From an archaeon (GTDB taxonomy: Archaea; Asgardarchaeota; Hermodarchaeia; Hermodarchaeales; Hermodarchaeaceae), in the NCBI GenBank assembly GCA_016550485.1, contig JABXGV010000062.1, positions 1-5,885 of the forward strand: DNA of 5,885 nt. The letters are read 5' to 3'. The position numbers and the translations under genes were made by a program. Shown in pieces: positions 1 through 4,588 of the stretch (position 1 is its first letter; each line of letters starts with the position of its first letter). Under the pieces are notes generated by a model. That model did not search any database and was not told the DNA's origin. It worked only from the letters and a program-made list of their open reading frames with translations.

Positions 1-295
1 GAAACAGGGTAAAGCCCTGAAACACAAAACTGATTTTTTCGCGCTGCCTTTCGGTAGGTAAGCCATCAAGGGTTACTCGCCCAGTTGTTGGGGTTTCGAG
101 TGCAGCAATGATTTTCAGGAGGGTGGTTTTCCCACATCCAGAGGGCCCAACTAGGCAGAGGAACTCGCCGGTGGCAACCTTGAAGCTTACATCTTGTACC
201 GCCCAAAGTTTCTGCCCATTTGATGTGTACTGCTTGGAGACTTGTTCTACAACGAGTTTCGGCGGCACGTGATTCACTTCGCATCTAGGAGACAT
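1..295 (-). CDS. ABC transporter ATP-binding protein, N-terminal part (nitrate/sulfonate/taurine-type)
   Basis: This is the ATPase subunit of an ABC importer, which would power uptake by a membrane permease and binding protein not seen here. The 98 visible residues hold an aromatic A-loop residue (Tyr23), the Walker A motif GPSGCGKTT (residues 50-58) followed by LLKIIAALETPTTG, and the Q-loop glutamine in VFQGFTLF (Gln93). The wording around Walker A and the Q-loop resembles the SsuB/TauB/NrtD group, so an organic or inorganic anion is a likely substrate, but this is inference. The signature motif, Walker B and H-loop lie beyond the left edge, so the gene is cut at its 3' end by the window. 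The ATG at 295 is chosen because conserved sequence (LVVEQVSKQY) starts about 13 residues later; no clear ribosome site is seen, and a GTG at codon 10 is an alternative. It follows the Maf gene by 49 nt on the same strand. Confidence 0.9.
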   Translation of the reverse strand, partial: MSPRCEVNHVPPKLVVEQVSKQYTSNGQKLWAVQDVSFKVATGEFLCLVGPSGCGKTTLLKIIAALETPTTGRVTLDGLPTERQREKISFVFQGFTLF

Positions 296-344
296 TGGCT
301 TCTTAGAAACTTTTTGCTGAAACAAGAATATCTCTCTGGATTGC

Positions 345-965
345 TTACACGCGACTCGATTCCTCTTTATTCCAGCAGTTCCATAGAGGGATTCCAAACT
401 CGTCTAGTAGCTCAGCTACGAGTTCGAGTGGTAATCCAACGACGGCGCTGTAGCTACCATTGATTTTTTCGACGAGGAATCCACCCTTTCCTTGGATGGC
501 ATAGGCTCCCGCCTTTTCTAAGGGCTCCTGTGTCTTTACGTATTTCTGTAGTGTGGCATCCGAGACCTTACGGAAGAAGACGATCGTAGAGGCGTGAGCT
601 ACTTTGTGGGTACTGGTCTTGGCGTCTACGAGGGCGACGGCTGAAAGCACACGGTGCCATGTCCCAGAGAGGAGACGAAGCATGACCAAGGCCTCTTCGG
701 AGGTTTTCGCCTTACCCAGCATTTTTCCTCGGTTGGTTACTACCAGGGTGTCTCCTCCTATGACTAATCCTTCAGTTAGTCGACGAGCGACTTCTTGCGC
801 CTTCTTTAAGGCGTTCCTCCGGACAAGATGGGTTATTGTTGGAGCAGAGGCTTCGCTGTGATGTTCTTCCCGTATTTGGGGTGCTATAACTTTGAAGGTA
901 ATGCCAAGCTGAGTAAGTAATGCTCTGCGCTGCGGCGACGTTGACGCTAGGTAAATAGAGGTCAT
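345..965 (-). CDS. maf: Maf-family nucleoside triphosphate pyrophosphatase
   Basis: Maf proteins are cytoplasmic enzymes that hydrolyse non-canonical or selected nucleoside triphosphates (dTTP/UTP or modified bases) to the monophosphate and pyrophosphate. The 206-residue protein has the family landmarks in order: LASTSPQRRALL (residues 6-17), the catalytic-loop aspartate in IGGDTLV (Asp72), GTWHRVLSAVAL (101-112), EPLEKAGAYAIQGKGG (147-162) and the final YSAVVGLPL (172-180). The Arg13 and Gln158 (IQG) pattern resembles the YhdE (dTTP/UTP) branch more than the YceF branch; this assignment is inferred. Oddities are IGGDT where IGADT is usual, and a C-terminal tail of about 15 residues after the last helix. 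The ATG at 965 places the conserved LAS motif at residue 6, as in the family. It lies 15 nt after the Lrp-type gene, so cotranscription is likely. Confidence 0.93.
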   Translation of the reverse strand: MTSIYLASTSPQRRALLTQLGITFKVIAPQIREEHHSEASAPTITHLVRRNALKKAQEVARRLTEGLVIGGDTLVVTNRGKMLGKAKTSEEALVMLRLLSGTWHRVLSAVALVDAKTSTHKVAHASTIVFFRKVSDATLQKYVKTQEPLEKAGAYAIQGKGGFLVEKINGSYSAVVGLPLELVAELLDEFGIPLWNCWNKEESSRV

Positions 966-980
966 GCTCTTCGGGGGCCT

Positions 981-1469
981 CTATCTGGTTAGCCCATTAT
1001 AAAGGAGACTGGTTGTTTCTTTATGGGAGACCATAGCGCAGAACGTGAGGGCTCGTTCGATGAGCTGCTGGGTTCGGAGCTTTCCTGAGATGAATTGTTC
1101 AAGCTCACTGATATTCTTTGTCCGAATTTTCAGCAGTAAATCCCATTCTCCTGTTACTGAGTGAACCTCCTGGACACAGGGATATGAGGCAATCTTGGTG
1201 ATCATTGTGTGGTCAGATTGTTCTTGGCTCTGAGCACCTTGAGACTCCCTGTTAAGTGTGACAAAGACAAAGGCAAGGAGTGCCCTGTCCATCTTTTCCG
1301 GGTCTAGAATAGCCCGGAAATGCCGTATGTGCCCACTGGAATAGAGCTTCTTAATCCGGTTGAAGACTGTGGTTACGGGTATATCAGTCAGCTTGGCTAT
1401 CTGGTTGGTCCGTTGTCTACAATCTCGTTCTAGCTCTGCGAGTATTCGGAGGTCTTTCTCGTCTAACAC
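981..1469 (-). CDS. Lrp/AsnC-family transcriptional regulator
   Basis: This is a DNA-binding regulator of the leucine-responsive (feast/famine) family, expected to form dimers or octamers and respond to a small ligand, often an amino acid. From a GTG start at 1469 it is 162 residues. LDEKDLRILAEL opens the winged helix-turn-helix (recognition helix around residues 30-42, TTVFNRIKKL). The ligand-binding RAM domain runs from about residue 62 to 150, with the typical TGEWDLLLKI segment at about 106-115. An ATG at 1526 would add 19 residues that do not look like the family. The GTG is preferred because the conserved sequence begins right after it, a GAGAAGGGG purine tract precedes it, and the TATA-like box at 1538-1545 would start transcription near 1515, downstream of that ATG. 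Such regulators often control themselves or neighbours; here the candidates are maf, the ABC gene and the divergent small gene. Confidence 0.9.
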   Translation of the reverse strand: MLDEKDLRILAELERDCRQRTNQIAKLTDIPVTTVFNRIKKLYSSGHIRHFRAILDPEKMDRALLAFVFVTLNRESQGAQSQEQSDHTMITKIASYPCVQEVHSVTGEWDLLLKIRTKNISELEQFISGKLRTQQLIERALTFCAMVSHKETTSLLYNGLTR

Positions 1470-1537
1470 GTCTTTCCCCTTCTCAGTACATCCAATACTG
1501 GAAGGCTCACGCCCAAATAATTTCATCCCAAATATCG

Positions 1538-1545
1538 CTTATAAG
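1538..1545 (-). promoter_or_regulatory. TATA-like box (CTTATAAG), putative promoter of the Lrp-type gene
   Basis: CTTATAAG is a perfect 8-bp palindrome in an AT-rich stretch, resembling an archaeal TATA box. On the minus strand, with the usual 25-27 nt to the transcription start, RNA would begin near 1515, giving a leader of about 45 nt before the GTG at 1469. Being palindromic it could also fire rightwards, starting near 1567. No experimental support is available from sequence alone. Confidence 0.45.
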
Positions 1546-1627
1546 TAATTTGTTGAGGGGATATGAAAAACCCTTCCATTTCAGAGAAACGAGTGCCATT
1601 CAGGGCGAAAAAAGAGGATTGACAATC

Positions 1628-1635
1628 TTTAAATT
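1628..1635 (+). promoter_or_regulatory. Possible TATA-like box (TTTAAATT) for the small plus-strand gene
   Basis: The AT-rich octamer TTTAAATT lies about 55-60 nt before the TTG start at 1689. With archaeal spacing the transcript would begin near 1657, leaving a short leader that contains the GAGGT ribosome site. This fits the TTG start but rests on a weak, common motif. Confidence 0.25.
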
Positions 1636-1652
1636 CTCTTGGTGAAAGAATT
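1632..1652. repeat. Imperfect inverted repeat upstream of the small gene
   Basis: AATTCT (1632-1637) and AGAATT (1647-1652) are perfect reverse complements. An inner TT/AA pair beside one bulged C extends the arms around a GGTG loop. It could be an operator for the divergent Lrp-type regulator or an RNA hairpin in the leader of the small gene. The arms are AT-rich and short, so chance is possible. Confidence 0.3.
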
Positions 1653-1679
1653 CAATTAGGTAAAACACTATCACAGGAT

Positions 1680-1684
1680 GAGGT
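1680..1684 (+). promoter_or_regulatory. Shine-Dalgarno site deciding the TTG start at 1689
   Basis: GAGGT matches five bases of the archaeal GGAGGT site and sits 4 nt before the TTG. It is the main reason to accept a TTG start, since no in-frame ATG or GTG lies between the upstream TGA (1620-1622) and this point. Confidence 0.45.
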
Positions 1685-1688
1685 TCTA

Positions 1689-1898
1689 TTGACTGAAGAT
1701 ATTAATGCAGACCCACGATATTTGAGGGGAGTTATTGATGCGCTTGAGTTACTTGCCTCTTTCGTTGAATGGAAGCACCAGCACCCTGAAAGCCCTCGAA
1801 CTACAAAGGAGTTTATCCAAGAGGCACTCGCGAAGACGGAGACGCGAACGAAGCGCTCCAAGCTCGATTCGCTCCTAGGGCTTCAGCTTGAAGAATAG
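1689..1898 (+). CDS. Small protein of unknown function
   Basis: I do not recognise this 69-residue protein. It is soluble, strongly charged and predicted by eye to be mostly helical: a hydrophobic-patterned helix (YLRGVIDALELLASFVEW, about residues 11-28), then a HPESPRTT turn that could cap the next helix (KEFIQEALAKTETRTKRSK), and a leucine-rich end (LDSLLGLQLEE). It has no cysteines, no membrane segment and no visible catalytic motif. It is the only plus-strand gene in the window, divergent from the Lrp-type regulator and convergent with the hydrogenase small-subunit gene. The start is TTG with GAGGT 4 nt upstream. The frame is open back to 1623 and the peptide there (LGERIQLGKTLSQDEVLL) also reads like protein, so the true gene may be longer and broken by the TGA at 1620. 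The composition and ordered helices suggest a real product, but it could be a decayed gene. Confidence 0.6.
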   Translation: MTEDINADPRYLRGVIDALELLASFVEWKHQHPESPRTTKEFIQEALAKTETRTKRSKLDSLLGLQLEE

Positions 1899-1929
1899 CC
1901 CAACAAAGCAGAAAGCTACTAGATCAGAA

Positions 1930-1963
1930 GCCATTTTCGAGAAATGGCCTTTTCCTATTTTTC
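1930..1963 (+). terminator. Hairpin plus T-tract terminator after the small gene
   Basis: GCCATTT (1930-1936) pairs perfectly with AAATGGC (1942-1948) around a 5-nt TCGAG loop. It is followed on the plus strand by T-rich sequence (TTTTCCTATTTTT, 1950-1962). It lies 31 nt after the small gene's stop. The T-tract runs over the last codons of the convergent hydrogenase small-subunit gene. On the minus strand no T-run follows the stem, so it is directional. Confidence 0.6.
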
Positions 1964-2401
1964 CTTGAATTTCTCGAGTGCTAATGCTACTCCGTGAATT
2001 ATCGCCTCAGGTTTGGGGGGGCAACCGGGTATGTAGACGTCGACTGGCATGACCTTGTCGACTCCACCGATGATTGTATGGGTTTCTTCAATGTTTTCGC
2101 CCTTTCCCTGCATATAGACCCCACCGGTGCAGGCGCAGCTGCCAAGGGCGATCACTACCTTTGGTTCCAGCATTTGGTCGTAAATTCGTTTAATGAAGAC
2201 CTTGGAATGTTTTGACACGCATCCGATGGCGACGAGAACATCGGCGTGACGTGGGTTCTGTTTCCATAGAATGCCAAAACGTTCTACGTCAAAGCGAGGT
2301 GTCAAGACTGCTAGGGCTTCAATGTCGCAGCAGTTACAGCCGCCACAATGGAGAACAGCGACCCATGGAGATTTGCTTCTTGCCCAACTTAGTAATCCCA
2401 T
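1955..2401 (-). CDS. Energy-converting hydrogenase small subunit (HyfI/HycG/NuoB-like)
   Basis: This iron-sulfur subunit would carry the proximal 4Fe-4S cluster that passes electrons to the NiFe (or equivalent) site of the missing large subunit, on the cytoplasmic face of a membrane complex. The 148 residues contain CGGCNCCDIE (19-28), LTPRFDVERFG, IYDQMLEPK, GSCACTGGVY (87-96), GGVDKVMPVDVYIPGCPPKPEA (Cys127). The usual ligands are Cys22, Cys25, Cys89 and Cys127. Extra cysteines stand at 24, 61 and 91, where HycG-type proteins as I recall them have Gly, Ala and Asn. Cys24-Cys25 resembles the tandem cysteines of complex I NuoB, and YDQMLEPK is also NuoB-like, so the protein looks intermediate. 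It is compact: there is no long C-terminal extension as in E. coli HycG. The ATG at 2401 is preferred over the GTG at 2410 because AGGTGA sits 5 nt before it. It begins 12 nt after the HyfE-like gene and is the last gene of the operon. Confidence 0.92.
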   Translation of the reverse strand: MGLLSWARSKSPWVAVLHCGGCNCCDIEALAVLTPRFDVERFGILWKQNPRHADVLVAIGCVSKHSKVFIKRIYDQMLEPKVVIALGSCACTGGVYMQGKGENIEETHTIIGGVDKVMPVDVYIPGCPPKPEAIIHGVALALEKFKEK

Positions 2402-2406
2402 TTTTT

Positions 2407-2412
2407 TCACCT
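2407..2412 (-). promoter_or_regulatory. Shine-Dalgarno site of the small-subunit gene
   Basis: AGGTGA on the minus strand, 5 nt before ATG 2401. The alternative GTG at 2410 lies inside this site and has no site of its own, which decides the start. Confidence 0.6.
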
Positions 2413-2413
2413 T

Positions 2414-3013
2414 TTACTGTCTTAGTGTTGTGAGGTCCTTTGTGCTCATGCTTCCATTGGTGATGTAGCTTCTGTAGGCGAAGTACAGTAACATGAGAAG
2501 CAAGAGTGTGGAGAAGGTTAGTAGCGCGATGTCCATCATTAGGTCAAATCCTGACGTGAAGAGATGGAGTGTGCCTGTGAGAATGGTAAGACACGCAACG
2601 GCTTTCCGAAGGTCTGTTTTCACTAATACGCCATAGACTCCGATGATGATTAGCAACCATTGGATGTTTGCCATCTCTAGAGTGAACAGATGAAAGAAGC
2701 CGATGGTGCCTAAGATAACGTAGGTTATGATAACGAGAATTGACAGTGTTGCGACGGATGTTAAGCCGTGAAGGATGGCTTCCTCCTCAGCCCGCTTGGT
2801 TTTTGCCGTAACAAGATAGAGCATGGCTGGTATAATGATAAGCGATACGAGAATTAGGGGCAGAAGTGTCTCAAGCCCTGACCCTTCAAAGTATAATTCT
2901 GTAATGAAAGCCGATTGCAGTAGGATGAGGAAAATAGGTACTAGGAAGAAGTCGTCGGTTTCCACAACGGCAATGGCGAAGAGGAGTATCAGCAACGCAA
3001 AAATCACATTCAC
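2414..3013 (-). CDS. HyfE-like hydrogenase membrane subunit
   Basis: HyfE is a small integral membrane subunit of Hyf-type complexes; its helices resemble NuoK/MrpC and help form the ion-conducting arm. The 199-residue protein is almost entirely hydrophobic, with about six membrane helices (roughly residues 2-17, 22-41, 49-69, 87-109, 115-131, 136-152 and 158-180; some may be short or paired). A charged loop KTKRAEEEA lies at 71-79. The C-terminal sequence ITNGSMSTKDLTTLRQ resembles the end of E. coli HyfE (THGTLDVNNLTALKG as I recall it), which is the best family evidence. The start is GTG at 3013. GGAGGT lies 7 nt before it, and the codon overlaps the ferredoxin stop as GTGA, giving translational coupling. 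A longer reading from 3082 would add hydrophilic residues that are a shadow of the ferredoxin gene. The conserved Glu of the HyfE MENG segment appears replaced (ILTG). Confidence 0.82.
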   Translation of the reverse strand: MNVIFALLILLFAIAVVETDDFFLVPIFLILLQSAFITELYFEGSGLETLLPLILVSLIIIPAMLYLVTAKTKRAEEEAILHGLTSVATLSILVIITYVILGTIGFFHLFTLEMANIQWLLIIIGVYGVLVKTDLRKAVACLTILTGTLHLFTSGFDLMMDIALLTFSTLLLLMLLYFAYRSYITNGSMSTKDLTTLRQ

Positions 3014-3579
3014 GTCTCCCACCTCCGAAGGTAGAATTTCCGAGTATGAATATCGAGAGCGTAACTCTGTTTCTTCCGACACTCAAAGCAGAGTTCGAGA
3101 TACTTAGGCAAATCCCTCGTGATTTCTTCAGGGATTTTAGGATCTGTCTTGCCAAGGATGCGTTCCTTGATACGCTCCAGTTGTTTAGTGGCTGTAATGG
3201 GCGCCCCGCAGCTCTTACATTTTGTTAATTTCAACTTGATCGTGACGTGAGCTTCGGCTTTGTTGGTCGTGGCGAGTTCGAACTTGTCGGAGAGTACGAT
3301 ACCACCTTCTTCGGGGCATATCTCTTCGCATCGTCCACAGAAGAGGCAGCGCATATAGCTGACATCAACTGTCCTGTTAGCCCCCTGGTCGATGACATCG
3401 ATGGCCCCTGAGGTACAGGATGTCATACAGGCGCCGCAGCCGATGCATTTGTCCTCGTCAAACTGGGGGAGCCCGCGTATTCCGGGGGGAACATGGGTAG
3501 GGGGCCCCTTTGGGTAGTCGGTTGTAACAGGCTTGAACAGGGCTTTGAGGACTTCTAGAATTGCTGTGATTTTCACCAT
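3010..3579 (-). CDS. HyfH/HycF-like ferredoxin subunit of energy-converting hydrogenase
   Basis: This polyferredoxin-type subunit would relay electrons between the donor module and the small subunit. The 189 residues hold two 4Fe-4S motifs: CIGCGACMTSC (Cys45, 48, 51, 55) and CLFCGRCEEICP (Cys78, 81, 84, 88). The first lacks the usual proline after its fourth cysteine (Thr56). A C-terminal domain has CKSC (121, 124) and CFEC (164, 167), a Cys4 site like the one in E. coli HycF (CRVC...CPEC), where a rubredoxin-like iron is reported as I recall. The N-terminal stretch VTTDYPKGPP...GIRGLPQFDEDKC also follows the HycF/NuoI pattern and likely sits against the membrane anchor. ATG 3579 is supported by GGAGGT 7 nt upstream, inside the last codons of the HyfC-like gene, with 4 nt between the genes. 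It overlaps the HyfE-like gene by 4 nt. Confidence 0.93.
   Translation of the reverse strand: MVKITAILEVLKALFKPVTTDYPKGPPTHVPPGIRGLPQFDEDKCIGCGACMTSCTSGAIDVIDQGANRTVDVSYMRCLFCGRCEEICPEEGGIVLSDKFELATTNKAEAHVTIKLKLTKCKSCGAPITATKQLERIKERILGKTDPKIPEEITRDLPKYLELCFECRKKQSYALDIHTRKFYLRRWET
3021..3026 (-). promoter_or_regulatory. Shine-Dalgarno site of the HyfE-like gene
   Basis: GGAGGT on the minus strand, 7 nt before GTG 3013 and inside the ferredoxin coding end. It fixes the start of the HyfE-like gene at the GTG rather than at 3082. Confidence 0.7.
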
Positions 3580-3583
3580 GATA

Positions 3584-4588
3584 TTAACCTCCGAGAATAA
3601 TCAACCTCAACAGGTCAAATAGAGCTAAACCCAGACAGACGACCAAGAACCATTTGAACACATGGTCAATACGGTAACGTGCACTAGCTGTGTGGATGAT
3701 CGTCATCAGGATGACGATGAGGAGGCATTTGAGGAGGAAGACAAGGATGTTCAGGGGGAAGAACAACCCGTCGCCGCCTCCCAAGTAGAGATTAACGAAC
3801 AGCCCTGCAAAGACGTAGAAGCGAAAGAGCCGGGCGAACTCGAAGACCCCTAGTAGTGGTCCACCGTACTCGGTGAGGGGCCCATTGAAGATTTCGGGCT
3901 CGGCCTCTGGGATGTCACCAAAGGGACGCATCCACGCCTTTGTGAGCAAACAGATGAAGAGTGCTGTTGCGGCTAGTGGGAAATAGAAGATAAACCAGTT
4001 GGGTAAGGCGAGTAATGGGAACAGTGGGAAAAAGTACTGGCCCGTCTGGGCAACAAGTATTGTGTTGATTGACAGGGAGAGGGGAGCCCCCCATCGGTTG
4101 AGAGCCAACGCGGGAAGGAGTAACGTGATGGCGAGGGGTAGTTCAACGCTGAGCATAATGGAGACTTCTCGGCTAGCGCCAATTTTACCCCAAGGAGAGG
4201 CAGACGCCCATCCAGCGATGACAAAGGCAAAGGTAAACATCAATGACAGGTAGAGGACCACGATAAGATCCCATGAGAGGCTTCCAGGCCAGCCGATGTA
4301 ACCCGGCGGAACTATGTAGACCAGTAGAAGGATGGTGGCGAGCGCCATGAAGGGCGCAAGGACATAGAGGGTTTTATTGGCAAGGGTTGGAATGAACCGT
4401 TCTTTTCCAAACAGCTTGATGATATCTGCAATGGGCTGGTAGATTGGTGGTCCTCGTCGTGCTTGTAAGCGTGCTTGGAGCTTGCGGAATATCCAGTAGC
4501 ATAGCCAGCTGAAGAGGAAGGCGAGGCCAAAGGCTGCGAAGTAGAAGACGATGGTGTAGAGTGCTGCGAGGAGTATTTCGAGTTGCAT
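3584..4588 (-). CDS. HyfC/HycD/NuoH-like membrane anchor subunit
   Basis: This is the NuoH (ND1) family subunit that anchors the peripheral hydrogenase module to the membrane and couples electron transfer to ion pumping. The 334 residues contain about eight membrane helices. The conserved cytoplasmic loop LQARRGPPIYQPIADIIKLFGKE (41-63) is present, as is SPWGKIGASREVSI (131-144), the acidic loop FGDIPEAEPEIFNGPLTEYGGPLLGVFEFARLF (223-255) whose glutamates line the coupling channel in complex I, and a final ARYRIDHVFKWFL (303-315) typical of HyfC/HycD. Length matches the family (about 310-325). The ATG at 4588 is chosen because GGAGGT sits 8 nt before it, and its A overlaps the previous stop as TAATG. 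The longer reading from 4663 is a shadow of the upstream gene. The gene ends 4 nt before the ferredoxin start. Confidence 0.94.
   Translation of the reverse strand: MQLEILLAALYTIVFYFAAFGLAFLFSWLCYWIFRKLQARLQARRGPPIYQPIADIIKLFGKERFIPTLANKTLYVLAPFMALATILLLVYIVPPGYIGWPGSLSWDLIVVLYLSLMFTFAFVIAGWASASPWGKIGASREVSIMLSVELPLAITLLLPALALNRWGAPLSLSINTILVAQTGQYFFPLFPLLALPNWFIFYFPLAATALFICLLTKAWMRPFGDIPEAEPEIFNGPLTEYGGPLLGVFEFARLFRFYVFAGLFVNLYLGGGDGLFFPLNILVFLLKCLLIVILMTIIHTASARYRIDHVFKWFLVVCLGLALFDLLRLIILGG
3587..3592 (-). promoter_or_regulatory. Shine-Dalgarno site of the ferredoxin gene
   Basis: GGAGGT on the minus strand, 7 nt before ATG 3579. It is formed by the two terminal glycine codons of the HyfC-like gene, so the two genes are translationally linked. 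Confidence 0.65.

Noticed and set aside
66..284. 72-residue minus-strand reading frame
   Set aside because: It is a shifted-frame shadow of the ABC ATPase gene, whose own frame carries Walker A and the Q-loop.
604..861. 85-residue plus-strand frame antisense to maf
   Set aside because: Its sequence is the antisense shadow of a well conserved Maf gene and has no ribosome site or recognisable pattern.
1619..1650. TTGACA resembling a bacterial -35 box
   Set aside because: No -10-like sequence is found at 16-18 nt, and the rest of the window has archaeal signals.
1620..1652. TGA followed by a hairpin with a GGTG loop, resembling a selenocysteine insertion element
   Set aside because: Archaeal elements lie in untranslated regions rather than right after the TGA, the stem is short and AT-rich, no redox or selenoprotein neighbour is present, and a TTG start with a ribosome site downstream explains the gene.
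3014..3082. N-terminal extension of the HyfE-like protein
   Set aside because: It lies wholly inside the ferredoxin coding sequence, is hydrophilic and unlike the family, and the GTG at 3013 has a perfect ribosome site.
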